Assembly (NCBI GenBank): GCA_036971475.1
Contig: JBAIZL010000002.1
Coordinates: forward strand, 172,749,024-172,813,023
From: Prosapia bicincta
Lineage: Eukaryota; Arthropoda; Insecta; Hemiptera; Cercopidae
Direction of reading: 5' to 3'
Length of the DNA: 64,000 nt
Shown: one piece after another, positions 35,097 through 46,798 of the stretch
Numbering within the stretch: position 1 is the first letter of the stretch
Layout of the letters: every line of letters begins with the position of its first letter
The notes under the pieces: model-generated
The model's database searches: none
Told to the model about the DNA's origin: nothing
The model's input: only the letters and a program-made list of their open reading frames with translations
Program-made: the position numbers and the translations under genes

Positions 35097-35990
35097 TTAA
35101 CACACTTTACACACAATAATCACATTTCCAGGGAGTGTATTTAGCTTCACTATCATTCCAGCCTGAACATGCAGCATGTGCCTAAGATTTGCATCTAAAT
35201 CTGATACCATAAATTCTTCCTTTCCACGCTCTCCGCAAAGAATGCAGTCTTCATCTTCTTCAAATATTCCTTCAATATCATCATCGTCCTCCATATAATT
35301 TATCTCTAGTGATGACTCAGATGATGATGACAAGTAATCCAGTTGACGCTTTGTATTTTTCTTCACGCTTTTAGTTTTAGAAGCTTTAAATTTCTTTGAT
35401 AATAACGTTTCAGCTTTTTTGCTCAATATTTCCTGCCTTTTTAGTTCTTGTAATTCTTTTTCTTTTTTCTTTTCCTCGAGCACTTGTTTGACAGGATTTC
35501 CAGAAATGAGGTAAGAAGGCAGTTTTTTCCTTGGTCGCCTGGCTGTTTTTTTGTTGGCTATTTTAAGTGGAGGAAGAGCTGAGAAAGTAGGGAACTGTGG
35601 ACGAATTGTTGATGAAGTTGATGCTTGAGGTGGAACAGTGGAGGAAATTGAAGGCTGAGGAGATAGAGTTGCTAAAATGATGGGTTCTGGAGTAAGGGTT
35701 GCCATCATGGTGGGTTCTGGAGGGAGGGTTGAAGAAAAGACTGTTGACTATTGGCAAGAGTATCCTGTTGATTGTTTTTAACATCAGTTGTGTATGAAGC
35801 TTGAAAATCTATATCTGTAAAAATGTTGCTATCTAGAAGCTCAATTCCAGTAGCTTTAAACCCATTCACAGCAGTCTGTAGTACTCACTCTAAGATAAGC
35901 TTTGCCAAATATCCCGGCTACCTCCCGAATTGTAATGACGGCTCCTGGGTTAGAAACCAAATAATCTTCACAGCCTTGACTATAGGCAGT
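35097..35990 (-). pseudogene. pogo-like transposase, C-terminal part
   Basis: From about 35990 the minus strand encodes 'AYSQGCEDYLVSNPGAVITI' and then 'VNGFKATGIELLDSNIF', the conserved last segment of pogo-type DDE domains, across frame breaks. The 203-codon frame 35708-35097 follows: a Pro/Ser/Thr-rich linker, a Lys/Arg-rich region ('RRPRKKLPSYLISGNP'), a charged coiled-coil-like segment and an acidic stretch. A cysteine-containing end ('CILCGERGKEEF', 'VIIVCKVC') closes it. Such basic and Cys-rich tails are common in this family. No catalytic Asp triad remains. Confidence 0.78.
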
Positions 35991-36213
35991 CTTTAGGGGA
36001 CCGTATAAAGCCACAAAATAGCCTACTTACGACTTCTCCACTAGGACAACATCTCTGTTTAAAATATCTCCGTAATGTTGGTTCTGGCACGTTATACTTT
36101 TTTGCCGCAGCGTTAACACTTGAAGTTTTATCTTTTATTTCAGCAATAACAGCACTCATTGCTTCTTTATTCCATTTACCTCGGTCACTTTTTCTCGTAT
36201 AATTTCGTGGCAT
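35980..36213 (-). pseudogene. pogo-like transposase, N-terminal helix-turn-helix part
   Basis: The frame begins 'MPRNYTRKSDRGKWNKEAMS' and continues with 'VNAAAKKYNVPEPTLRRYFK', a pipsqueak/CENP-B-type helix-turn-helix typical of pogo and jerky-like transposases. It then runs into 'CPSGEVVS' and soon stops. The CENPB second DNA-binding domain and most of the DDE catalytic domain that should follow are missing; the next recognisable piece is the extreme end of the catalytic domain. Confidence 0.85.
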
Positions 36214-36928
36214 GCTTATAAGACCTAAAACATTTTTTATAATTAACTGCTGTAGACCTACATTAATTACTATTAATACTATAGCTTATTAATAATTATA
36301 TGTACTCATAACAATCAACTCACTTGCTTAATAATTACTTGACGTTAGATAATATGAAAATAATAGCTATATACCCGTTTTTATAATTTAAAATGAAAGA
36401 AAAATTACTGCAAATAAAATTCAGTTTCAAAACTTATTTTTATAACACAAAACTATTCATTAAACATAGGTAAGCCTACTGAAAAACTTGTCGGGTAAGA
36501 TGACGAACTAGCAAACTTCTCGTCATCTTACCCGTGCTTCCATTCGTCGTCTTACCCCACTCCGACATCGTGGTTAAGAAGCTGTTTATTATTAATCTTG
36601 GTTATCGTAAAGAACTTACACTACATATGTTTATGTACAATATAACTTCTATTTTAAAAATATTTTATAGAAAGTTTAAAACAACTTACCGTAGTCAAGA
36701 AATTCCTTGCAGAATGCACTTCAAAAATTACAATCTCACTGGACAAAACACGTTTTTCTCACTAATGCTCTCAAATCAAACTGGCTCGACACCCCTTGTG
36801 GTGAACTTTTTTACTAATCGTCAGAGTCTCAGGCAGTGCTTCTACAAGTGTTGCTATCTATGATTACATTTGATAAATACAGATTTCGTCATCTTAACCG
36901 CTTCGTCATCTTACCCGACTTTACCCTA

Positions 36929-38590
36929 GAATATCAAGAGCACAATGGTATAATATATTACAATAAAAATATTTTACTGAAAGGGATTTGTTTAGTTAAC
37001 CGGAAGCCATTATAATATAAAAAAGAAGAGCACAATGATACAATATATTACAATTAAAATATATTACTAAAAAAGATTTACTTAGGTAACCTGGAAGCCA
37101 TGATAATATAGAAAACAAGAGCACAATGGTATAATATATTACAACAAAAATATTTTACTAAAAAGGATTTGCTCAGTTGACCGCGAAGGCATGATAATAT
37201 AAAAAATCAAGACCACAATGTACAATATATTACAATAGAAATATTTTACTAAAAGGGATGTGCTTAGTTAACCGGAAGCCATTACAATATAGAAAAGAAG
37301 AGCACAATGGTACAATATATTACTAAAAAAGATTTGCTTAGGTAACCTGGAAGCCATGATAATATAGAAAATCAAGAGCCAAATGGTACAATATATTACA
37401 ATAAAAATATTTTATTGAAAAGGTTTTGCTCAGTTGACCGGGAAACCATGCAAATTGAGAACAAGAGCCAAATGGTACAATATATTATAATAAAAATATT
37501 TTAATAAAATGTTTTGCTCAGTTGACTGGGAAGCCATCATAATATAAAAAAATCAAGAGCACAATAGTTCAAGATATTACAAAAAATTTTTTTACTAAAA
37601 AGGATTTGCTTAGTTATCCAGGAATCCATGCTAATATACTCCTATAAAATATTGTACTAAAAAGGTTATGCTCAGTCGACCGGGAAGCCATGATAATATA
37701 TAAAACCAAGAACACAATGGTACGATATATTACAATTAAAATATTTTACTAAAAAGGTTTTGCTCAGTTGCCCAAGAATCCATGATAATATAGAAAACAA
37801 GAGCACAATGGTACAATATATTACAATAGAAATAATTTACTGAAAAGGATTTGGTTAGGTAACCTGGAAGCCATGATAATATAGAAAACAAGAGCACAAT
37901 GTTACAATATATTACAATTAAAATATTTTACTCAAAAGGTTTTGCTCAGTTGACCGGAAAGCCATGTTAATATATAAAATCAAGAGCACAATGGTACAAG
38001 ATATTAGAAAAAAATATTTTAATAAAAAGGATTTGCTTAGTTATCCAGGAAGCCATGATAATGTACTCCTATAAAATCAAGAGCACTATGGCACAATATA
38101 TTACAGTAAAAATATTGTACTAAAAAGGTTTTGCTCAGTCGACTGGGAAGCGATGATAATATATAAAACCAAGAGCACAATGGTACGATATATTACAATT
38201 AAAATATTTTACTAAAAAGGATTTGCTCAGTAAACCGGGAAGCCATGATAATAAAGAAAACAATAGCACTATGGCACAATATATTACAATAAAAATATTT
38301 ACTAAACAGGTTTTGCTCAGTTGATCTGGAAGCAATGATAATATATAAAATCAAGAGCACAATGTACAATAAATTAGAAACACATTTTACTAAAAAGAAT
38401 TTGCCCAGTAAACTGGAAAGCCTTTATATTAGGCCTATAGAAAATCAATAGAACATTGTTATTATAATTAATTACAATAAAATATTTTACTGAAAAGGAT
38501 TTGCTCAGTAAACCGGGAAGTCATGATAATATATAAAATCAACAGCACAATGGTAAAATATATTACAATAAAAATATTTTAACTAATATT
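36929..38590 (+). repeat. ~92-bp satellite array, about 18 copies
   Basis: The unit contains GAGCACAATGGTACAATATA, TTACAATAAAAATATTTTAC, AAAAAGGATTTGCTCAGTTG and ACCGGGAAGCCATGATAATA in order, with unit lengths of roughly 75-100 bp and about 80-90% identity between copies. It starts immediately after the pogo-like element, which interrupts one unit, and ends near 38590. Single units also occur at about 39815-39915 and 40385-40470, and in the duplicated flank at 47403-47500 and 47972-48060. Confidence 0.92.
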
Positions 38591-38644
38591 TTTACTTAAT
38601 GTCTGTTAATAGCTATTAATTCTTCAAATAGGCTAATGACATTT

Positions 38645-38983
38645 CTTCAACACGACATTTCCAAAATTCGTTTTCAAGAGCTCAGTTTTAATTAAACAAT
38701 TGTACTACATAACACACGATATATAAAATACATAACTTTATATAAAACATGATACAAATCAACAAATTATAAAAGTCTTAATAAATATCCATTTACAAGA
38801 CAAACATTTTTTTATCACAACTGTGATATTTATTAGCAGTTTTATAAATTGTTGATTTTTTTAATGTTTTATATAATGTTATGCATTTTATAAATCGTAA
38901 GTTATGTTGTATAGTTGTTTAATTAAAGCTGAGCTCTTGAAAAATAATTTCGGAAAGAAATTCGAAACGTTGAGTGTTTAAAA
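38645..38983. repeat. Fold-back repeat (~125-bp arms)
   Basis: The left arm starts near 38645 and the right arm ends near 38983. They pair through 'TTCAAGAGCTCAG' / 'CTGAGCTCTTGAA', AATTAAACAA / TTGTTTAATT and the inner 'AATTTATAA'-type ends, at about 75-80%. The right end has AATTTC-GGAAA-GAAATT followed by CGAAACGTT, a hairpin then GAAACGTT as in Penelope-type tails. Confidence 0.65.
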
Positions 38984-38989
38984 AAGCAA

Positions 38990-39206
38990 TTTATAATATT
39001 ATATAAACTAATTTAAACCAGTTGAAGGATGAAACTTCTTCACCAACCTAATAATTCATGTTGGTTACTGCACAGTTTAAAAAATTAAATTATAAGCTAA
39101 CTGTTAACGAAGTTTTGTAATTATTTAAATAATGTTTTCATTCAACAGTAAAGCTCTAAGATACGGACCGATATATTCATGATAGGATTCTTTAAATCAG
39201 AGATAT
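38990..39206. other. Left flank of the BEL locus
   Basis: AT-rich, no gene. It ends with GGAGC (39207-39211), the left target-site duplication of the BEL solo LTR. Confidence 0.6.
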
Positions 39207-39211
39207 GGAGC

Positions 39212-39611
39212 TGTTACGTATTTAAAATTAATATAGACTCATTTCTTTTATTTTAAACCCGCCGCCAAAGTCAGACAAAGATCACCCGTGATAAGATTGG
39301 TTCTGCAGTTTGAACGAGCAGAGCAAGTTAGACCTTTCGGGAGTGTAGACAGGTCTACCCCTACGTTCTAGTATACTATTATACTTTTCAATCTCCGTAC
39401 CTTAGGTACTAGAATACGTGAATGTAACTATTTTATTAATGTTTATACCGAATGTGACCAGTGCGTGGAATACGAACAAGTTTTCTGGCCAGAAATCGCT
39501 TATTTATACGCGAGTGTGATAAGTGTGTATTCCACGGTGCACGTAAGTACAAACTATTAGTTTATATAATTATAATAATTATTGGTCCTCCGAAACTATT
39601 GTTACCAAACA
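39212..39611 (+). repeat. BEL/Pao solo LTR with target-site duplication
   Basis: 400 bp, TG...CA ends (TGTTACGTA to ACCAAACA), flanked by GGAGC on both sides (39207-39211 and 39612-39616), a perfect 5-bp duplication as BEL elements make. It matches the 3' LTR at 46799-47198, apart from about three substitutions near position 75-95. No internal sequence is attached: genomic flank follows directly, so this is a solo LTR. Confidence 0.9.
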
Positions 39612-39930
39612 GGAGCAAAGGGAAGTATTAGTAATTAGACATCTTTAAACTAGGGATATACAATCCTGTTGCACTCTGCTTGCTCCAGCTCCGTGGTAAT
39701 TTTCTAATTGAATATACATATACGTAAAAGATGTAATTCATACTGGAATTTTACTTAGAGTTCGTTTTTATTTTAAAAAAAGCAAAATTATCTGTGATCT
39801 GTCATTAGCCTATATAAAAAACATTTTACTAAAAAGGTTTTGCTCAGTTGACCAGGAAGTCATGATAATATATAAAATCAAGAGCAAAATGGTAAAATAT
39901 ACTACAATAAAAAAATAGTAGTAGTAGTAT

Positions 39931-40345
39931 AAAATAGCTTTAAACAAAGAGTCGAAGAACACAAAACATAACACCAACTAAACATTTTACAATCACTTAA
40001 AAGAAACAGAACACAAATACACTGACATTTATCATAATTTAGAAATTCTACACATCAACAAAAAAGGGCCACATCTCAACACACTAGAACAATATGAAAT
40101 TTACAGACACACAAAAACACAAAATATAAACATATTAAACGAACAAACATAATACAAATCACACATACTCTTTGATACTATCGAAAACCTACCTTTAAAA
40201 CCGTCACCGCTTGACCCAACATCTCCAAGCAGAAGAAACTGATGAAGATCGGCACATAGCGATCGAAAACGTTCTGTCTCAGTAAGTTTTAACAAATTTA
40301 CTAAATATAAAGTTCGGATAGTCATAAGCTATTGTTTAAGTGATT
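39931..40345 (+). mobile_element. Penelope-like 3' fragment (copy 2)
   Basis: Matches 10328-10742: 'SFKQRVEEHK' of the GIY-YIG domain, then shifted frames, 'TCAACACACTAGAACAATAT', and the ribozyme-like tail CTGATGAAGATCGGCACATA...GAAAACGTTC. Stem II (GATCG/CGATC) is perfect here but stem I has lost pairs. It lies between single satellite units. Confidence 0.78.
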
Positions 40346-40968
40346 AATAAGATTCACCGAACGTAATGGACTACAAAATTCAAGAATAAAAAAATATTTT
40401 AATAAAAAAGTTCTGCTCAGTTGACCGGGAAGGCATGATAATATTAAAAATCAAGAGCTCAATGGTACAATATATTATAATCAAAATATTACAATGACAA
40501 TATTTTTATTGTAATGTATTGTATCTTTGTGGTATTGATTTTGTATACTTACTTTTAGGGTTTTATATTCATGAACTTGAGGTTTCATCTTACCTTCTCT
40601 CCCAGCTCAATACTTGATGCAATTTTTATAATCCGAAAGTGAATTTTAATTTTCGATCTGGTCCATTTTGGACCACATCAATCTTTAATCATATTTATCT
40701 TCCATTCCTTTAAGTTTATATAAAATCATAAAACATTTTCTGCATACTTGAAGTAAGAGGGAGAGAAAATCTTCCTCTGTAACCTACAATACTAATTTGC
40801 ATAATCTATGTACATATTACTTTTCCCTTCTTTAGATACAGTATAAACTATGTTTATTGGGGAGGAAAAGTCTCCGTCTTATCCTCTCTTCCACAAATTA
40901 TAAATCGTCTTCTCCCTGTTTTTTTAAAGAAACGATTTTCCCATACTAAAGAAAAAGCACATGATCAT

Positions 40969-41041
40969 GCACGTAAGTACAAACTATTAGTTTATATATT
41001 TATAATAATTATTGGTCCTCCGAAACTATTGTTACCAAACA
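40969..41041 (+). repeat. Truncated BEL 5' LTR (3'-most 73 bp)
   Basis: Matches the last 73 bp of the solo LTR (39539-39611) with one difference, ending ACCAAACA. The remaining 327 bp are absent and replaced by the end of the copy-1 flank. Confidence 0.9.
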
Positions 41042-41065
41042 AATTTGGTCCAGCCGGGCCGGATC
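41042..41065 (+). other. BEL primer-binding site region
   Basis: AATTTGGTCCAGCCGGGCCG directly follows the LTR end, the expected place for the tRNA primer-binding site. I do not assign the tRNA. Confidence 0.55.
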
Positions 41066-41467
41066 TTGAGCCTTAAGACCTATATAAAAAATAAAATAAA
41101 ATACAATTCATTATATGTGTTCATTCTACAATTTCTACAAGTTTTTTCAAACTTTGTCTGTGCATGCAAACACTGGAAAACTAGTTTCATGTCGCAGTAT
41201 ATGAAACAGCTGATCCTCTCTTATCTTTGTTTGGCTTTGGCGTGCATTAATATGTTGGTTTAAATTAATTGTAAAAGTTTTTGAAAAGTGATTTCAGTTG
41301 TTTATAGAAGGTTATCTCATTGAGCCTACGTCGATTTGTTGTTTACTTAGGCTTATTTATCTCTCCGTTAAACATATACGCTCGTAGGTCTAATCTCTTT
41401 AAAACATTTTGTAATTTAAAAATTAAAGCAATTATCTCATCTTCTACTATAAAACCATCATTTAATC

Positions 41468-42766
41468 ATGGCAAAATCTTTAGCAGTTCTTAAATCAAAG
41501 AAAGACAATATATTTAGTCAAATTCAAGAGATTTTTGATCTAACAAAAAAATCATCTGGATAAGTCAATTCTGCAAAAATTGTTGGTGCGCGCTAAATCT
41601 ATAAATAGGCTTCGTGAAGAATTTTCTGGTATTTTAGACATTTATCATGAACTAGAAATACAGGCTAACCCGAATTTTCAACCCAACTCTTAACAGCATC
41701 AACGAGTTAGTCGATTATGTTAATTCTACCGTAGATTCGATAGAAAATAAGATGTCAACAAGGCCTAAATGTGAAATAGTTACTCCTCAGTTACATATAC
41801 GACTGCCTAAGCTTGAACTCAAGCATTTCGATGGTGAATTTCTCGATTGGATGTCATTCATTAATATATTTAACGCTAGCATTCATGAAAATGCATCGTT
41901 ACCAGCAGTTTCTAAACTTCAATATTTATTGAGCGTTATCTCAGGAGAACCGCTAAATTTAATTAAATCTCTCCCTATTTCTGAAGCTAATTATAAAGTG
42001 GCCTATGACTTATTAAAAGAAAGATATCACTCGCCGAGGCGGTTAGTTACTTTACACCTCAATCAAATTTTAGATTTGCCCTCTGTAAACAACACGCCTA
42101 AACAAATGAGAAATTTTGTAAATTTATACTCAGAAAATATACAAGCTCTTAAAGGTCTTGACATCGATATCACTAGTAAAAATCCTTTGTTATCTGCTAC
42201 GCTTTTACGAAAAATGGATAGTGAACTTAGGAACCGTTTTGAAAACTTCCGTTCATCAAGTGTTACTCAAGAGAGAGTTGACTCCACTACAATACCTGAT
42301 GCAGCGGAAATTATTAAGTTTTTAAATAATGAATGTAATGAAGTTGAAGATGCCAATCTTCATTCTCCTATCACCTCGAAACCCTCCTCGTCTGGATCAC
42401 GCACCCCCTCTGGTTCCCAAAATAAATACTTTAAACAAAAAGTATCACTGATGTCCTACAATTATGGAGAAGGCTCCTCCATTAAAGTTAAAACCTCATC
42501 CATGCTTTATATGCAATAAAATTGACCATAAGGTATATTCGTGTCCGGACTTCAAGAGTCAGGACGCCAAATCCCGTCTCAAAATTGTAAAGGAAAAGGG
42601 GCGTTGTACCTCATGCTTAGGTACTCACCATCTTAACGACTGTAGGTCAAAGTTTAGTTGCTACAAATGCCACAAAAATCATCATACATTATTACATTTT
42701 GAAAATTACTCTACGCTGCACCTCAAACTTCGCGTCAAGACTCTCCGACACTTCAACAGGAAATAA
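41468..42766 (+). pseudogene. gag: BEL Gag, frameshifted
   Basis: ATG 41468 starts a short frame ('MAKSLAVLKSKKDNIFSQIQ') that is lost in an A-run near 41545. A second frame carries on from about 41559, and a third from about 41690 into 41752-42519. The last contains 'LPKLELKHFDGEFLDWMSF' and 'YDLLKERYHSPRRLV', the DUF1759 capsid family of BEL/Pao Gags. A further shift near 42470 leads to the zinc knuckles (CFICNKIDHKVYSCPDF, CTSCLGTHHLNDC, CYKCHKNHHTLLH; 42510-42690), then another near 42725 enters the pol frame. Single-base indels account for all breaks, two beside homopolymers. The product would package element RNA. Confidence 0.88.
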
Positions 42767-42783
42767 CCCCTTCTCCAATCACT

Positions 42784-45700
42784 ATGACCTGTCAAGAAAA
42801 GCAGAATACGTCTCAAATCTCTAATACTGTTCTCTTAGGCACTCTCCTTGTTAAGCTTACCTCGTCTAACGGTATTACTCATGTATTTCGTGCTCTTGTT
42901 GACTCTGGCAGTCAATCTTGCTTTCTCACCGAGCGTGCTGCTCAATTATTGTGTGCTCCTCGTACTAAGACCACTCATAGTGTGGTAGGATTGTCTCAGA
43001 TACCCTTACGCTCAAAAGGTCTCACCTCAGTTGCTGTTGAAACTCTTGGGGGCAAGGTTATTTCAATTAATGAAAGATTTTTAATATTGGAAAAAATATG
43101 TGTTAACCTACCAAGCACACAAGTAGACTCTGAAGTTCTTTCCAAGGTTCGTCCTTATGTTTTGGCAGACCCTACGTTTCACTTGCCAGGAGGCATAGAC
43201 GTTCTTCTTGGTGGTGCTTTATTTCCACTCATACTTACTCAAGAATCTTATAACCTCGGACCTGGTTTACCCAGGCTAATAGGCACACACTTTGGCTTTT
43301 TAGTAATGGGTAACACACCATGTCTATCTGGCAGTGAACTTCATAGTAACTCCAGCTCTCAATTATCAACTACACTTCTAGTTGTCAACGACATTGACCT
43401 TCACTACTCACTACAAAGGTTTTGGCAACAGGAAGAACCCCCTGCTGTGTCTAAGCTTTCTCAAGAAGATACATTATGTGAATATCACTTTCTCGCCACT
43501 CATACTCGGGACCAATCTGGCCGATATTGCGTCCGACTACCATTCAAGACTGAACATTCTCCTCTGGGTCAATCTCGTTTAAATGCAGAAAAAAGACTGC
43601 ACTCTCTAGAGAAGAAATTTAGTGCTCAACCTCAATTTAAATCCCTATATACTGATTTTATGGCTGACTACTTAGCCTCTGGTCACATGATATACGCTCA
43701 TAATACTGATCTAACTGTACCTCATTACTTCCTTCCTCACCATGGTGTTTTAAAGGAGTCTAGCAGCACAACTCGTTTACGTGCTGTATTTGATGCTAGT
43801 TCTGAAACCTCCAATGGTATTTCTCTTAATAATATTTTATTAACAGGCAAAAAGATGCAAACGAATATTTGTGATTTATTACTAAATTTTCGGATTCATA
43901 ACGTTGTTTTTTCTTGTGACATTCGTCAAATGTATAGACAGGTAAAAATGCACAATGATGACCAGTGCTATCAGATGATCTTATGGTGCGAAAGTCCAGA
44001 TCAGCCCTCTTTAATCTACAAGCTCACGACAGTGACTTACGGAGTGAATTGTTCACCGTATCTTGCCATTAGAACCTTACATCAGCTCGCTGCAGACGAA
44101 GGTGACTCCTATCCTGAAGCTGCAAATATTCTACGCACGCAGACGTTCGTAGATGACATCATCTCTGGAGCTGACTCTGAAGAAAAGGCTTTGAGCCTCC
44201 GTAAGCAACTCATTTCGCTCCTGGCTCGCGGAGGCTTTGAACTACGCAAATGGACATCTAACTCCAGTCAACTGCTGCAAGATCTTCCTGATGCTCATTT
44301 AGAGACCCCTGTATTCCTTCAAGGCAGTAAATAACCACATTTCACTATATTAGGTCTTTACTGGTCACCCTCTACCGATACGTTTACCTATAATTTGAAT
44401 TTTCCTCACAATTCCAGGACTAAACGTCAAATTCTCGGTATCATTGCCCAGATTTACGACCCTTGTGGCTTTCTCTCACCCATTGTTATGTGGGCCAAAC
44501 GTTTTATGCAACTACTCTGGATCAAAGGATTGAACTGGGATGAACCACTTCCATCTGAACAATTGAAATTATGGCAAACCTTTACAGACTCGGCTAATAC
44601 TCTACGAGAAATTGTAATTTCTCGTGCATTACGAATAACACACTCGAGAAACTTTGAGTTACACGGTTTCTCAGATGCTTCTGCGAACGGTTATGCCGCC
44701 GTCGTTTACTTGAGATGCTAACTTCTGAAAACCCTCTGAAAAGGCTCACGGTACCTCGATTAGAGCTAAGTGCAGCTCATTTGCTCGCCCAACTAGTGGG
44801 ATATGTTATCTCTCTTTTTGAAAAAAAGGGTGGAATTTTCTTCTGTATTTCTATGGTGTGATTCGACAGTAACACTAACATGGTTACAAACACCTCTTCA
44901 TCGATTGAAGACGTTTGTCGCCAACCGGGTAGCCCAGATACAAGAATTAGTGCCTTCTAATTACTGGAGACACGTAGCGAGTGAAGATAATCCTGCTGAT
45001 TGCGCGTCGCGTGGGTTACTTACTAAAGATTTACCACAGCACTCATTATGGTGGTACGGCCCCCTTTGGCTACAAAAATCTAATGATAACTGGCCTGTAT
45101 CTCATTTTATGCCTGCAAAACTTACTGACACGGGAGAAGAGAAACCCATTTCACCTATATCTCTCATATTAACTGCTCCTCATGAATGGGAGGTCCTCAC
45201 TCAGTTTTCTCACTTTAGCCGACTCCAGCGTGTGATGGCTTATATTTTGCGATTTACTCATAACGCTCGTCATTCAAGAAAGCTCGATGGTCCTCTCAAC
45301 ACTCTGGAAATGAGAGCGTCAAGACTGGCAATTTTCAAGATGGTTCAAGAATCAGCGTTCAGAGACTACAGCGTTGCCATGAAGAAGGATCCAACTACAC
45401 CTGCCTCGTCACAACTCCGCCGACTCTCTCCTTTTCTCGACAAGGATGATATCCTACGAGTGGGAGGACGTCTCAACGCTTTAAAACGTCCTACGGATGT
45501 GCAACATCCTGTAATTTTGCCCAAACGACATCATGTCGTCAACCTTCTTATTGATTTTTATCATCGAAAATACTTACACTCGGGCGCTCAATTGACTCAA
45601 TCACTTCTTGCACAGGATGTGTGGATACTGTCGGCCCGAAGTGTAATACGCTCTCGCATTTTTCAATGTGTTGTATGTTTCCGACACAAGCCTCACAATA

Positions 45701-46655
45701 AATCTCCGCTCATGGGTGATTTACCAAAAGCAAGATTAACTCCTTCTCGTCCGTTTCTCAACACCGGAATTGACTACGGAGGTCCTTTTAACATCAAAAT
45801 GCACAATTTGCGCTCGATTCGCTTGACCAAAGCATATATTTGTACCTTGTTTGCCTTGTGACAAAGGCGGTACACATTGAAGTAGTATCGGACCTGTCGA
45901 CAGATGGGTTTATTGCCGCTCTCACCCGATTTGTGTCTAGACGCGGTCTTTGCACAAATATTTATTCTGACTGTGGAACGAATTTCGTTGGAGCGAATAA
46001 TGCTTTACAAAATCTCATCATCTCTTCAGGCCGAACCCCTCTTGCTGAATTCTCATCAGAACACAATATCAACTTTCATTTCAACCCGCCTGCAGCTCCT
46101 CATCAAGGTGGTCTTTGGGAAGCAGCAATCAAGAGTGCAAAACATCACCTCCGACGTGTCATCGGTGAACATATTTTAACTCTATGTGAATTTTCCACTC
46201 TCACAACTCAAGTAGAGGCTATTTTGAATTCGAGACCTCTCACACCTCTGTCAAACGACGCCTCAGACCTCAATGCACTCACCCCGGGTCACTTCTTAAT
46301 AGGATCTTCATTGGTTTCAGTTCCAGAAGAGGATCTTTTCAACGTTCCTGCCAACCGACTCAAGCACTGGCAGCTAATCAAGGCCTTTCACCAGCGTATT
46401 TGGAAGAAATGGCATCTAGAATATATCCATACTCTTCAGCAATGGGGGAAGTGGAACGTGCCAACTATCAACCTGCGCGTCGGCGACCTCGTGTTAGTGC
46501 ATCAACCTGCACCATCTCTCGCATGGCCTCTGGCTAGGATAAGTAGTGTTTCTCTAGGAAAGGATGGTGTAGTAAGAGTGGTTCATTTGAAGACAAAGCA
46601 GGGAACCTTGACAAGACCTGCTTACAAGGTTTTCCCTCTACCTCTACGCTCATAA
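42784..46655 (+). pseudogene. pol: BEL Pol (protease, RT, RNase H, integrase), broken
   Basis: The first 516 codons (42784-44334) hold a retropepsin (FRALVDSGSQSCFL; Asp at residue 40) and a BEL-type reverse transcriptase with RLRAVFDASS, 'SCDIRQMYRQV' and FVDDII (455-460). A TAA at 44332-44334 interrupts a frame that stays open through 44721 (Peptidase_A17-like region, 'QIYDPCGFLSPIVMWAKRF'). Shifts near 44715 and 44820 (in an A-run) lead to 44803-45861: RNase H ('LWCDSTVTLTWL'), 'EDNPADCASRG', integrase zinc segment and 'GIDYGGPF' with the first catalytic Asp. A shift near 45840 leads to 45840-46655, with 'SDCGTNFVG' (Asp), 'GGLWEAAIKSAK' (Glu) and a DUF5641-like tail. All three integrase residues are present, but the frames are separated. 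Confidence 0.92.
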
Positions 46656-46798
46656 TGAACTTGCGCCATAGTGCGCTCAATTTTTGTAAAAAAGATATTT
46701 TTATTTTCCTTTATGAACTTTTTATTTTTATAAACTCTCAACATATTATATTTGTGTTAGTTCTCTTTGAATCCTAGAAGGATTCAAGGCCCCCGGTA
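46656..46798 (+). other. BEL 3' untranslated region
   Basis: 143 bp between the integrase stop and the 3' LTR, ending ATTCAAGGCCCCCGGTA just before TGTTACG. A clear purine tract is not obvious. Confidence 0.6.

Larger units (their letters stand above)
34752..36926 (-). mobile_element. pogo-like DNA transposon, internally deleted
   Basis: TA flanks both ends (34750-34751, 36927-36928). The terminal inverted repeats share GGGTAAGATGACGAAG after a variable outer part (GGGGAAGGTA at left, GGGTAAAGTC at right). At least seven more copies of the GTAAGATGACG motif, in both orientations, occur near the ends (for example 34934-34994 and 36491-36557) and are likely transposase-binding sites. Coding remnants are on the minus strand. 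The element sits within a satellite monomer: joining its flanks restores the monomer sequence CCATGATAATATAGAA. Confidence 0.86.
39212..40970 (+). repeat. Copy 1 of a 1,759-bp near-identical direct repeat
   Basis: Contains the solo LTR, GGAGC, and 1,354 bp of flank. The flank holds single satellite units, a degenerate Penelope-like 3' end (39931-40345) and AT-rich sequence. Copy 2 is 46799-48557, with the same length and only about four differences seen. Copy 1 breaks off at ...GATCATGC and jumps into the last 73 bp of a BEL LTR, sharing TGC at the junction. Confidence 0.95.

Noticed and set aside
36929..38590. CRISPR-like spacing in the satellite array
   Set aside because: There are no unique spacers; whole units are repeated. 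The DNA is eukaryotic.
40101..40325. 74-codon minus-strand frame, identical at 47688-47912
   Set aside because: It lies antisense to the Penelope-like 3' fragment inside the duplicated flank. Its identity reflects the duplication, not a conserved gene.
39212..40970. A single 1.76-kb BEL LTR
   Set aside because: The TG...CA ends and GGAGC target duplication define a 400-bp LTR. The rest is genomic flank containing satellite and Penelope-like pieces.
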